Assembly: GCF_013133795.1 (NCBI RefSeq) | Contig: NZ_JABGBN010000004.1 | Coordinates: forward strand, 62,001-126,000 | Direction of reading: 5' to 3' | DNA length: 64,000 bases | DNA from: Pelistega suis | Lineage (GTDB): Bacteria > Pseudomonadota > Gammaproteobacteria > Burkholderiales > Burkholderiaceae_B | Shown: piece after piece, positions 48,013-56,359 of the stretch | Numbering within the stretch: the stretch's first letter is position 1 | Layout: every line of letters starts with the position of its first letter | Notes under the pieces: generated by a model | The model's database searches: none | The model's input: only the letters and a program-made list of their open reading frames with translations | What the model was told of the DNA's origin: nothing | Translations under genes and position numbers: made by a program

Positions 48013-49119
48013 ATGTCGCTATTCAAACGCTCAGTTGTCGCAGAAATTTTAAGTCATGCCGGCGTTGTATTCTCAACGCTGATTATTGTATGGCTTAGCG
48101 TTTTATTAGTACGCCTACTAGGTGAAGCGGCTGCAGGGACGATTGGTGCCGACGTGGTGATTGCCATTTCAGCTTTTTCAAGTATCACTGCCCTACCGAT
48201 TATTCTTATCGTTTCCCTCTTTATTGCGATTTTGACAACGATTTCGCGTAATTATCGAGAACAAGAAATGTTCGTCTGGTTTTCAAGCGGAGTTTCGCTA
48301 GCCAACTGGATTAATCCAGTTTTCCGTATTGCTATTCCCGTAGCCCTTCTATTAACTGTTCTGACGATGGTCAGCTCTCCTTGGGCTTATCGCCAAGCAG
48401 AAGAATATCGCCAACGCTATGCTCAACGCTCCGATATTGCCAAAGTCGCTCAAGGGCAATTCCTTGAAACAGCCAGAGGACAACGAGTCTTTTTTATTGA
48501 GCCCTCAGAAAATAAAGAAAATGAGATGGGCTCTGTTTTTGCTCGTGAGATTAATGCCAATGGTACCGTTAGTTTTATTAGTGCTCAATACGCCAACTTC
48601 AAAACTGACGAGAAAACTCAAGAGCGCTTTATTGAATTAGGTCCCGGTAGCCGCTATGACTTACTTCCTCAATCTCCAGAAGTACGTGTCGCCGCCTTTG
48701 ATGAGGTCACATTACGTTTAGAAAATGATAATGCAGTCTCAGAAAATACCATCCGTACCATCGCCTTACAACAACTCAAAGCACGACCCTCAGAGCTTTT
48801 GCTCAAAGATAAAAGACCTCACAGTGATGCTCAACTCATGTGGCGTGTTTCTTTACCTATTGCGCTTTTAAATTTGGCCTTATTAGCTATTCCTCTCGGC
48901 TCAGTGAATCCTCGTATGGGTAAATCAGGTAGTATCATTATTGCTGCTCTCGTTGGCTTACTCTATATGAATTTGCTGAATATGATGCGAGGATGGATTG
49001 GCTCAGGAAAATTTGATTTCTGGACAGGTACCATTCTGGTGAATGCGATTTTCTTCCTCTTTGCCATGGCAATGTTTTGGTGGAAAACTCGTGTTAAAGC
49101 ACCCAAAAGTGCTACCTAA
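48013..49119 (+). CDS. lptF: LPS export ABC transporter permease LptF
   Basis: LptF with LptG forms the membrane part of LptB2FG, which extracts LPS for transport to the outer membrane. The 368-residue protein starts MSLFKRSVVAEILSHAG, has three N-terminal helices, a periplasmic beta-jellyroll domain (about 115-265, e.g. LETARGQRVFFIEPSENKE) and three C-terminal helices (LMWRVSLPIALLNLALLAIPLG). I choose ATG 48013; the upstream 14 codons in the open frame are not part of the family. lptG normally follows directly; here the next gene is a convergent ATP-grasp gene abutting the stop, so lptG is elsewhere. Confidence 0.92.
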   Translation: MSLFKRSVVAEILSHAGVVFSTLIIVWLSVLLVRLLGEAAAGTIGADVVIAISAFSSITALPIILIVSLFIAILTTISRNYREQEMFVWFSSGVSLANWINPVFRIAIPVALLLTVLTMVSSPWAYRQAEEYRQRYAQRSDIAKVAQGQFLETARGQRVFFIEPSENKENEMGSVFAREINANGTVSFISAQYANFKTDEKTQERFIELGPGSRYDLLPQSPEVRVAAFDEVTLRLENDNAVSENTIRTIALQQLKARPSELLLKDKRPHSDAQLMWRVSLPIALLNLALLAIPLGSVNPRMGKSGSIIIAALVGLLYMNLLNMMRGWIGSGKFDFWTGTILVNAIFFLFAMAMFWWKTRVKAPKSAT

Positions 49120-49971
49120 CTATCCCTTACGTATTTTGTTTAATATCGCTTGAACGAATTGTGCGGTTGCCTCCGTCGCAGTATGTAAATACAAAGCAGG
49201 TTCAATCACCTCCAATTCGTTCAATAAAAAATGCCCTTGTTCCAAAATATCTGTCCCATCAACACGTGCATACATCGGCATCACAGGCAATGACTGCAAT
49301 ACCTGATTAGCACTCGCTAAAGCAACTGCACTCGGTGTAATCGCAAAGACCTCAACACCATAAGCAGAATTTGCTCGCCACTCCCCTACAGGTGGCTGCC
49401 GCTTGACGGCATGACTAAACTTTCCATTAAAAAATACCATACTCGTCTCGCCATATTGCTCAATCTCCTGAATATAAGGCTGCACAATCAATCCTGATGA
49501 ATAACAACTAAAATCAGGCAAAGCGGTTTGTTGCATGGCATGCCATTTTGTGACGGCTTTACCACTCTGTCCGATTAAAGGTTTGAGTACGACCTCAGAC
49601 CATGATTTCTGATGAATCAATGCAAGAAAAGCCTCTGGATTAGGTGCATCTAAAACGATCGTAGGAATCACCTCAACCACTTTAGCCAAGTCAAGCAAAT
49701 AGTCTTTAGACATATTCCACCGGACCAACTCTAAGGGATTAAATACACCAGTCCCTTTCTCTGCGAGACGCATTAACCATGCACGAAACGCATGGCTATG
49801 ACTAGCATAATCCCATGCACATAATGGCAATACCCAGTCTGCTTGTTGCCAGTCTTGCCAAGGCGCCACAATCACTTTTACGCCTTGCTCCTCTAATTGC
49901 TGTACTAGTAGAGTTAAATTATCAGGCAGATTAGACCATGTCCGACAAGTCGTTAGCCATAACGTTGTCAT
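49120..49971 (-). CDS. ATP-grasp domain protein
   Basis: The 283-residue protein has an ATP-grasp fold: N-terminal alpha/beta part (MTTLWLTTCRTWSNLPDN), VLKPLIGQSGKAVTKW for ATP binding (about 148-163), GLIVQPYIQEIEQYGETSMVFFNGKFSHAVKR (about 185-216), and the metal site RVDGTDI-LNELEVIEPALYLH (about 236-266). It resembles the glutathione-synthetase-like/RimK group, including DcsG-type proteins; the substrates are unknown. Its start overlaps the cupredoxin stop by one base, so it is the last gene of the iron/cupredoxin run. Confidence 0.82.
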   Translation of the reverse strand: MTTLWLTTCRTWSNLPDNLTLLVQQLEEQGVKVIVAPWQDWQQADWVLPLCAWDYASHSHAFRAWLMRLAEKGTGVFNPLELVRWNMSKDYLLDLAKVVEVIPTIVLDAPNPEAFLALIHQKSWSEVVLKPLIGQSGKAVTKWHAMQQTALPDFSCYSSGLIVQPYIQEIEQYGETSMVFFNGKFSHAVKRQPPVGEWRANSAYGVEVFAITPSAVALASANQVLQSLPVMPMYARVDGTDILEQGHFLLNELEVIEPALYLHTATEATAQFVQAILNKIRKG

Positions 49972-50402
49972 TATTGAATTTGCTCAAAATATTTAACTAA
50001 ACGCCCTTTGTTATCCATCGCACGCTTATCCAATTCAAGCACCATTTTTTCTGCCTTTTCTTTGTTAAGTGCCGCTCCAACTTGAATAAGTCCAGCCATA
50101 TTCATCATACGATGCGGTGGACATAAGTACACATACACCCCTTCATGTGTCAATGTTAAGGTAAACTCTTTATCCTCCTCGGATAAAAACTTTTCTGCCC
50201 CCTCTGGTACAACTCTGCTTTGTACCCAATGCCCTTTATTCGTCGGTTTAAACGTCACCGTATCACCGACCTTAGCTTTTAATACAGCAGGTTCAAAAAC
50301 CATACCACCGTCACTGCCATGATTCAGCATTTTAATGTCATAATGTTCAGCAAAAGCGGTATTCGATAAAAGTATTAAACCCATCACTAATAATTTTTTC
50401 AT
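49971..50402 (-). CDS. pseudoazurin-like cupredoxin
   Basis: A 143-residue periplasmic copper protein: signal peptide MKKLLVMGLILLSNTAFA, then a cupredoxin domain HYDIKMLNHGSDGGMVFEPAVLKAKVGDTVTFKPTNKGHWVQS. Type 1 copper ligands are the His in NKGHWV plus Cys, His and Met in CPPHRMMNM, where Met is at C+8 as in pseudoazurin. I start at ATG 50402 (GGAAG upstream), not GTG 50408. It lies 23 bases after the ABC ATPase gene, which is unusual for an electron-transfer protein and suggests a role in the same pathway, such as metal reduction or delivery. Confidence 0.9.
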   Translation of the reverse strand: MKKLLVMGLILLSNTAFAEHYDIKMLNHGSDGGMVFEPAVLKAKVGDTVTFKPTNKGHWVQSRVVPEGAEKFLSEEDKEFTLTLTHEGVYVYLCPPHRMMNMAGLIQVGAALNKEKAEKMVLELDKRAMDNKGRLVKYFEQIQ

Positions 50403-50425
50403 CTTCACTTCCTTTTATACTTTAA

Positions 50426-51190
50426 TTAATTTTTACGCATCGGTCGAATGACGGGTAATCCTCGACTATCATATAAAATCTCAATATCCACTCGATAGAG
50501 TTCGCTAATAATATCTGCCTTTAAGACATCAGCAGGTTTGCCTTGAGCTTGAATTTTGCCATTACCCAACAAAATGATTTCATCAGAAAACTGAGCAGCA
50601 AGACTTAAATCATGCAAAATCATTACCGTTATTAAATTCTGTTCATGCGTATACTGACAAACTCGGCTCAACAAATTCAACTGATGGTGCATATCTAATG
50701 CACTCACCGGCTCATCTAACATCAATATTTCAGGCTGACGCAATAATACTTGGGCAAACATCACTAATTGGCGTTGTCCCCCTGATAAACGCATCACATC
50801 ATGATGAGCTAGATGACCAATACCCAACAACGTCAGCACCCCTGCCGCTTCCGCTAATAACTCATCACTCACATGCATATGTAAAGCATCAATTCGCCCA
50901 AGGAGGACAACTTCTAGTGCTGTTAATGAGGCCTCTACCATCGTATCTTGCGGCATATAACCAATCGGTTTACGCCATCGCAAAGGATGCTTATTCGAAT
51001 AAACCTGCCCCTTATAACTCATCATTCCACTAAAAGCAACCTCACCAAAAATCGTCTTTAATAAAGTCGATTTACCCGCACCATTTGGACCTAAAATCGT
51101 ATAGGTTTTACCCGCCAAAAGTGATAGCTGGCCATCTTCAACAATCGTTAAAGGACCACGTTGTATATTTAAATTTTTTAACACTAACAT
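50426..51190 (-). CDS. iron-siderophore-type ABC transporter ATP-binding protein
   Basis: The 254-residue ATPase has Walker A GPNGAGKSTLLKTIFG (about 33-48), Q-loop GYMPQD, signature LSGGQRQLVMFAQVLLRQPE, Walker B ILMLDEPVSALD and the switch His in ILHDLSLAAQ. This is the FepC/FecE/BtuD subtype. It lies 9 bases after the permease gene. Substrate follows from the operon: an iron chelate or cobalamin-like compound; the Fur-box-like site upstream of the operon favours iron. Confidence 0.93.
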   Translation of the reverse strand: MLVLKNLNIQRGPLTIVEDGQLSLLAGKTYTILGPNGAGKSTLLKTIFGEVAFSGMMSYKGQVYSNKHPLRWRKPIGYMPQDTMVEASLTALEVVLLGRIDALHMHVSDELLAEAAGVLTLLGIGHLAHHDVMRLSGGQRQLVMFAQVLLRQPEILMLDEPVSALDMHHQLNLLSRVCQYTHEQNLITVMILHDLSLAAQFSDEIILLGNGKIQAQGKPADVLKADIISELYRVDIEILYDSRGLPVIRPMRKN

Positions 51191-51199
51191 GACCCTCTC

Positions 51200-52237
51200 C
51201 TAGCGCTTAGTTAAAATAATCCAAAAGAAGAAAGGTACACCTACAAAAGATGTCACGATACCTACAGGGAATAACGCCCCCGGTATAATAACCTTTGATA
51301 AAACAGAGGCGATTGATAAAAATGCAGCACCCACTAGCATAGAGCCAGGCAAGAAAAAGCGCTGATCTTCCCCCACAAGCATCCGTGCAACATGTGGTGC
51401 TACCAGTCCAATAAACCCGATAACCCCAACAAAACTAATCGCCGTTGCCGTCATCATCGCTACAATCACTAATGTTTTAAATCTTAACCATTGCAGATTG
51501 ATGCCTAGACTATTTGCTCTATCCTCTCCAAGACGCAATGCGGTTAATTTCCAGACATCTTTAGAAAGTAAATAAATACAGATAGCCGTCACCACCGTCG
51601 TAATCAGCAAGCTATCCCATGTTGCCTTTGTTAGACTTCCAAATAACCAGAATAAAATTTGTTGTGAAATCTCTGGTGCCGCAATAAATTGAATAAGCGA
51701 CAAAATAGATTGGAATAAAAATAATAAAGCAATCCCAACTAATACCAGCATAGCCGATGTAAAGCGCTTCATTGAGGCAAACATAAAAAGAATACCCGAC
51801 GCCAACATCGTCATTACAAATGCCCCCAAAGGCACAGAAAAACCCGGCGGAAGTCCAAACCCACCAAAAGCAATCACCAATGAAGCCCCTAACCCTGCGG
51901 CAGCGGCAAGACCAAGCGTATACGGACTTGCCATTGGATTATTTAAGAGCGTTTGAATTTCTGCACCACCTACACCTAAAGCGGCTCCCACCACCAAGGC
52001 CATTAATGCCATGGGAAGACGTAAATCATACACAATGACTTTGCTAATCGCATCACTCGTTTCATGCCCCAGCAAAGCCTTAATCACCTCTGTCACAGGT
52101 AACATCGACGGTCCAGTCACAATATCAAAGACCAGCCCCGTTATACTTATCATCACAAATGCCAACAACACAAGCCAGCGTTTGCGTTCAAGCTTACGCT
52201 GGCTTTTGACGATATCGGCAACCACCGATTTATCCAT
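51200..52237 (-). CDS. FecCD-family ABC transporter permease
   Basis: A 345-residue inner-membrane permease with about ten hydrophobic segments and family hallmarks: LRLPMALMALVVGAALGVGGAEIQTLLNNPMASPYTLG (early conserved region), LGEDRANSLGINLQWLRF, and the coupling helix GFIGLVAPHVARMLVGEDQRFFLPGS. Relatives move ferric siderophores, haem or vitamin B12. The gene is second of the putative iron operon, with 19 bases after the binding-protein gene, and expects the binding protein and ATPase flanking it. Confidence 0.95.
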   Translation of the reverse strand: MDKSVVADIVKSQRKLERKRWLVLLAFVMISITGLVFDIVTGPSMLPVTEVIKALLGHETSDAISKVIVYDLRLPMALMALVVGAALGVGGAEIQTLLNNPMASPYTLGLAAAAGLGASLVIAFGGFGLPPGFSVPLGAFVMTMLASGILFMFASMKRFTSAMLVLVGIALLFLFQSILSLIQFIAAPEISQQILFWLFGSLTKATWDSLLITTVVTAICIYLLSKDVWKLTALRLGEDRANSLGINLQWLRFKTLVIVAMMTATAISFVGVIGFIGLVAPHVARMLVGEDQRFFLPGSMLVGAAFLSIASVLSKVIIPGALFPVGIVTSFVGVPFFFWIILTKR

Positions 52238-52256
52238 ATATCTAAACTCTCAACAA

Positions 52257-53378
52257 TTATTTAGATGCAGGAACTAAATAGAAAGTACCTTCTGGCACAA
52301 CAGGTAAATATTTCTTATAGAAATCAAGATACGTAGCTGTGGGATCTAAATCAACAAATAACTCAGGATAAATCGCTTTTGCCATAAATTGGATAGATGC
52401 ACTATCTGATAAAGTACGTGAGTTAGCATGATAAGCGCCATATAAACGATTATTTTTTAAGGCAGGTAATTCAGACCAACCCGGACGCTTAGCGAAACCA
52501 GCGAGGCGTTTCTCTGCTTCAGCCTTATCAATACCAAAGCCCATTGCTAAAGCCTCTGGATTTTTCTTCAGCTCTGTCTCACGACCACTGATGACAATCA
52601 CATCAGGCTTTGCTGCTAGCACTAACTCTGGATTAACAGGGCCATAATACTCCACAGCCTCTTTGGAAATATTATCACCACCGACTAAGGTAATCATCGC
52701 CCCCCACATACTCTTACCGAAGCTCACGCTATACTCTGCAGGACCTTTGTTACCAAACTCTGCGTAGACTTTTGGCTTAGGTAAATTGGCTTTTGCCACA
52801 CGCTCTTGAATATCGGTAGCGACTTTTTTATACTCAGAGGCTAATTCCTCCGCACGTTTTTCTTGACCGGTTAATTGACCAATAATCTGTGTTGTTTTGA
52901 CATGCGCCTCCACAGTTTGTGCATTAAAGTCCAATACGACGACAGGAATCTTAGCCTCTTCTAAAGGCTCTAAATCCGAACCTAAAGCATCATATTGCCA
53001 TTTGGCAAGCACGAGTACATCAGGACGAAGTGACAATACCTTTTCTACTGAGAAAGTACCGACCTCCACCTCACCCACATCGGCTAATTTTTCTAATTTA
53101 GGTAAAGCTTTACTAAATGCCGCCCAACTGGCTGGTGCCCAATCTGTCCATACCGCTTTAGAAAAGCCAACCACATTATCCAATACATCAGAACCTGCTA
53201 CTGCGAGATAATCTTGATAGTAGAACGCCACGACTGCGCGCTTAGCAGGGACATCTACCGTGACTTTACGATTGGCTAAGTCTGTAATTTCGACAGGGGC
53301 TGCATAGGCATTTCCTAGCATGCTAGCAACCATCACAACAGCCGCAGACGCTGAGAGTGCAAATTTCTTAAACATCAT
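52257..53378 (-). CDS. iron-siderophore-type periplasmic binding protein
   Basis: A 373-residue TroA-like binding protein. The start is ATG 53378 or the adjacent ATG 53375; the next residues MFKKFALSASAAVVMVASMLGNAYA form a signal peptide. The mature protein has the class III lobes joined by a helix: APVEITDLANRKVTVDVPAKRAVV, VEKVLSLRPDVLVLAKW, and ELVLAAKPDVIVISG. It captures an iron complex for the FecCD permease encoded next. A palindromic Fur-box-like site is 23 bases upstream, so induction under iron limitation is expected. Confidence 0.92.
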   Translation of the reverse strand: MMFKKFALSASAAVVMVASMLGNAYAAPVEITDLANRKVTVDVPAKRAVVAFYYQDYLAVAGSDVLDNVVGFSKAVWTDWAPASWAAFSKALPKLEKLADVGEVEVGTFSVEKVLSLRPDVLVLAKWQYDALGSDLEPLEEAKIPVVVLDFNAQTVEAHVKTTQIIGQLTGQEKRAEELASEYKKVATDIQERVAKANLPKPKVYAEFGNKGPAEYSVSFGKSMWGAMITLVGGDNISKEAVEYYGPVNPELVLAAKPDVIVISGRETELKKNPEALAMGFGIDKAEAEKRLAGFAKRPGWSELPALKNNRLYGAYHANSRTLSDSASIQFMAKAIYPELFVDLDPTATYLDFYKKYLPVVPEGTFYLVPASK

Positions 53379-53400
53379 ACATTCCAAACAAATTAATAAC

Positions 53401-53425
53401 ACAAATGATAATAATTATCATTTGT
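53401..53425 (-). promoter_or_regulatory. Fur-box-like palindrome
   Basis: A perfect 25-base palindrome (12-base arms around a central A at 53413) whose core is AATGATAATAATTATCATT; the Fur consensus is GATAATGATAATCATTATC. It lies 23 bases before the binding-protein start, overlapping the expected promoter. Repression by Fur-iron is the direct prediction. Confidence 0.88.
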
Positions 53426-53436
53426 TTGTAGTATAA

Positions 53437-53468
53437 AAGATACCCTTGCCATAAGCAAGGGTATTTTA
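53437..53468 (-). terminator. terminator of DUF4139 protein gene
   Basis: ATACCCTTGC (53440-53449) and GCAAGGGTAT (53455-53464) pair perfectly, loop of 5. On the minus strand it is followed by CTTTTATAC, 20 bases after the gene's stop. It isolates that gene from the Fur-controlled operon. Confidence 0.82.
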
Positions 53469-53484
53469 AAATTAAAACGTTTTG

Positions 53485-55089
53485 TTACAAACCAGAGATT
53501 GGTTTGTCTTTAGGATATTCCACACTAAATGCTTGCTTAATCGTTACAGCTTGCTTGGCTGGTAGCGTAATTTTTTGCGCATAACGCCCTACATTATCCA
53601 ATGTGATATTACTAGGTTGCTGTACCGATACCACGATGTCTTTTTGTGCTGAGCTAGGAACACGATGATGAATAGTTACCTCAACCGCTTCTCCACGCGC
53701 ATTACTAAAGACAGTATCTTGCTCAAACTTCACCACTTGTGATTTAGTAAGGACACCACTGGTCTCATTAAAACGTTTTAAAGGCGACTTTTTCACCGTA
53801 ATGGTCTGATCCTGTCCCATTAACTGCGTAAAGGTCTGTTGCGGATATAAGGTTTCTAAATGCCCCGTCCCCACGAATCGACCATCATAAAAGGTTTGTA
53901 ATTCACCTGCCAACAAAGGATAGTTTTCACTATTTTTGCCTTGAATCGTCACCCATACGGTATCTTGATGTTGAGCATAATAGGCATATTCACTCTTCAC
54001 CGCTTGTGATGACTCACTCAATAAAATCGCTTGTTTTTCTGCTTGACTAGGAATACTCACCTTGCCTTTTAAAGCAAACAAGGCAGCGACATGACTTATT
54101 TCTATATCAGGTTCCGGTGCTACCGCAGCCATCTCTAGCATCCTCCCTTTTTCAGTAACCATATTTTTTTGCATCGCCATAGGTGCAGCAGCGAAATGAT
54201 CCCTGTGACTAGGCTCATAATAACCAATAATCCAAGGTTGCGTCTCAGGAGCCGCATCTGTACGCACCGGCACACCTGAAGAAAAAACTAATTGCACATC
54301 TTTCCAATCCTCGCCGCTTCGCTGATACAGTTGTGCATAAGTCCTTAAGTCAATCTGCTGCTTTTGACTATCATAGTACAGTTGGTAGCTCGGTTGCCAA
54401 ACCAAATTATCATTGGTATAGCTTAATCCCAACTGATACTCCCCTGCTTGAGGCACTTGCACCTTAAGCCATATATCGGTATTGCGGTGAGCAATTTTTT
54501 CTGTCAGTTCATTAAATCGTTTTTGTACTTTAGCAAGCTGCTTTTGATGGTTTGCTAAGCGATCTTCCGCCAAGCGACGCTCTTTAAACAGCTGATTTAC
54601 CGACTGATGTGTATAGCCTTGCAACTGCTGGATATGCTCTAAACTAAATGCTTTATCGCCAGAGGTAACACCAGACTCCAGTTTATCTAACCAATCCAGT
54701 TGGCGTTGAATGATTTGTAGTGCATCCTCCTCATCTCTGACTAAGGATTGTGCTTCTTTTAAGGCTTTTTCTGCTGCTTGATAATCACTGTCGTGAGTAA
54801 AATCCTCTTCTGCTTTTTTAGCCTCCACCCCCAATAAAACCAAGGGTTTAGCCCCTTTCGACATAAACTGAACACTATTCGCAGATAAAAAATTAGACAA
54901 TTGTGGAAAGCGCAACATATGCTCACCGGCACTTAACGTCACCTTAGCTTGACGCTCAACAACACCTTGCTGTTGATAGACCGTTACCTTATTAATTTTA
55001 CTATCAACAATAATCGTATCTGCTTGTACAACGGTTGAACAAAAAATACCACTCAACACAACTAGTTTTAGTACATTTGGTTGATACAT
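53485..55089 (-). CDS. DUF4139/MuiA-like secreted protein
   Basis: The 534-residue protein is a member of the mucoidy-inhibitor-A-like family (DUF4140 N-terminal domain, DUF4139 C-terminal domain). It starts MYQPNVLKLVVLSGIFCSTVVQA (signal peptide), has the N-terminal domain SKINKVTVYQQQGVVERQAKV, a coiled coil at about 120-205, then the beta-rich domain with YQLGLSYTNDNLVWQPSYQL. I use ATG 55089, which has GAGGAT upstream, not the frame start 23 codons earlier. Function is unknown for bacteria of this type. Confidence 0.82.
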   Translation of the reverse strand: MYQPNVLKLVVLSGIFCSTVVQADTIIVDSKINKVTVYQQQGVVERQAKVTLSAGEHMLRFPQLSNFLSANSVQFMSKGAKPLVLLGVEAKKAEEDFTHDSDYQAAEKALKEAQSLVRDEEDALQIIQRQLDWLDKLESGVTSGDKAFSLEHIQQLQGYTHQSVNQLFKERRLAEDRLANHQKQLAKVQKRFNELTEKIAHRNTDIWLKVQVPQAGEYQLGLSYTNDNLVWQPSYQLYYDSQKQQIDLRTYAQLYQRSGEDWKDVQLVFSSGVPVRTDAAPETQPWIIGYYEPSHRDHFAAAPMAMQKNMVTEKGRMLEMAAVAPEPDIEISHVAALFALKGKVSIPSQAEKQAILLSESSQAVKSEYAYYAQHQDTVWVTIQGKNSENYPLLAGELQTFYDGRFVGTGHLETLYPQQTFTQLMGQDQTITVKKSPLKRFNETSGVLTKSQVVKFEQDTVFSNARGEAVEVTIHHRVPSSAQKDIVVSVQQPSNITLDNVGRYAQKITLPAKQAVTIKQAFSVEYPKDKPISGL

Positions 55090-55208
55090 ATTATCCTCAT
55101 CATCATAAAATTCTTCATTAAGTTTACAAAGCTTATTTACACCAAGACAAGCTAACATAACAAAACTTAACTATAATCAATATATCAATTATTTTTTAAG
55201 GTTTCTCT

Positions 55209-55742
55209 ATGTTTCCTCAACTCTTTATGTTTTATATTGGTGGCAATGCAGGTCACTCTAATATCGAAGTACATGATATTCAATTTATTGTCGCCTCAAC
55301 AGTAGAAGACGCTTTACCAGCCTTGCGCCAAGCATGGTTTGGCGATGCTGATAAAATTCATCTAGACGGCTATACCTGTATTACTTGGGCAGACGGTTAT
55401 GATGTGACTCTCTCCTCGACACCAAGCACACAAGAAGAAAAGCTTTTCTTTGTCTATGTGGGTGCCTATCTCCCACATACCCTTGCCGAACAACATGAAT
55501 ATGGCTTATTTGTTGCACGTACACCAGAACAAGCCAAACAAAAAGCATTACAACGTTTATTAGTCAATTATGAACAACAACACAAAGATAATCTTAAAGA
55601 TGTCGATAATTGTCTAGTGCTCACTACCCTAGCCCTTAACGGTGAGCAAGATAATAAACGCTATTATGTGCATCTCAAAGAAAATCCTCTCGGCTCTCTC
55701 GATAAACCTATTTGGCAAGGCTATCGACCAATTGGTTTATGA
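55209..55742 (+). CDS. DUF1543 family protein
   Basis: The 177-residue protein has the DUF1543 N-terminal pattern LFMFYIGGNAGHSNIEVHDIQFIVAST (about 5-31) with LRQAWFGDADKIHLDGY, and then a second repeat-like half (KLFFVYVGAYLPHTLAEQHEYGLFVARTPEQAKQKAL) of the same shape, suggesting an internal duplication. The family is of unknown function and common in Neisseria, Acinetobacter and relatives. It is a single gene diverging from the DUF4139 gene with about 120 bases between starts. Confidence 0.87.
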   Translation: MFPQLFMFYIGGNAGHSNIEVHDIQFIVASTVEDALPALRQAWFGDADKIHLDGYTCITWADGYDVTLSSTPSTQEEKLFFVYVGAYLPHTLAEQHEYGLFVARTPEQAKQKALQRLLVNYEQQHKDNLKDVDNCLVLTTLALNGEQDNKRYYVHLKENPLGSLDKPIWQGYRPIGL

Positions 55743-55780
55743 TTTTTTTAGTATACCCATAAACAACTGACGTACACAGA

Positions 55781-56359
55781 TTAGCGCAAAGAGCTCAACA
55801 CTTTACGTGTATTTAACTCACGATGGGAAAGGTGTTCTTCAATCTGTGTACGTAAACGCTGACGTAACACAGGCTCAACACTTAAATCATGAAAATCGGG
55901 CATTCCCTCTTCAAGCCCATAGCCAACTTCTCTCAGAAGATGCCACTCAAAACGCCGTAATACGCTACGTTCATTAATCCCAGAACAAAGGCTATCTAAA
56001 GCAAAGGTATATTCATCAAACAAGATACTATGGGGATCCTCTTTGGGTAAACTTCGCAAAATCAATTCATTCATATACCACGCCGACATCATTGCTTTAG
56101 CCGGTAAAGCTAAAAAGCCTTCAAAATCAGCCGAAGTAATTGTTTTGACTTCCCCTTGTCCACTCCAAGAAATCGATAAAGGTTGAAAATGCGAGAGTAT
56201 CGGTCGCAAAACAGAGTATGGACGTTTTGCTCCCTTGGCAATACCCGCCACTAAGCCATAATCTCGACTAAACAAGGTAGCGATGCAAGAGGTCTCACTC
56301 CATGCCTTAGCGTGCAAGAGAAAAGCAGATGCCTCGGAGACTTTATGACGTTTACTCAT
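55781..56359 (-). CDS. recO: DNA repair protein RecO, internally shortened
   Basis: RecO anneals and loads RecA with RecR at gaps. The 192-residue protein keeps the N-terminal OB domain (SEASAFLLHAKAWSETSCIATLFSRDYGLVAGIAKGAKRP), the helical ALPAKAMMSAWYMNELILRSLPKEDPH block and LRRFEWHLLREVGYGLEEG, but then goes almost straight to the C-terminal RTQIEEHLSHRELNTRKVL. Typical RecO is 230-250 residues; about 40-50 in the middle are missing. It overlaps era by 8 bases and is last in the lepA-lepB-rnc-era-recO run. Confidence 0.93.
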   Translation of the reverse strand: MSKRHKVSEASAFLLHAKAWSETSCIATLFSRDYGLVAGIAKGAKRPYSVLRPILSHFQPLSISWSGQGEVKTITSADFEGFLALPAKAMMSAWYMNELILRSLPKEDPHSILFDEYTFALDSLCSGINERSVLRRFEWHLLREVGYGLEEGMPDFHDLSVEPVLRQRLRTQIEEHLSHRELNTRKVLSSLR

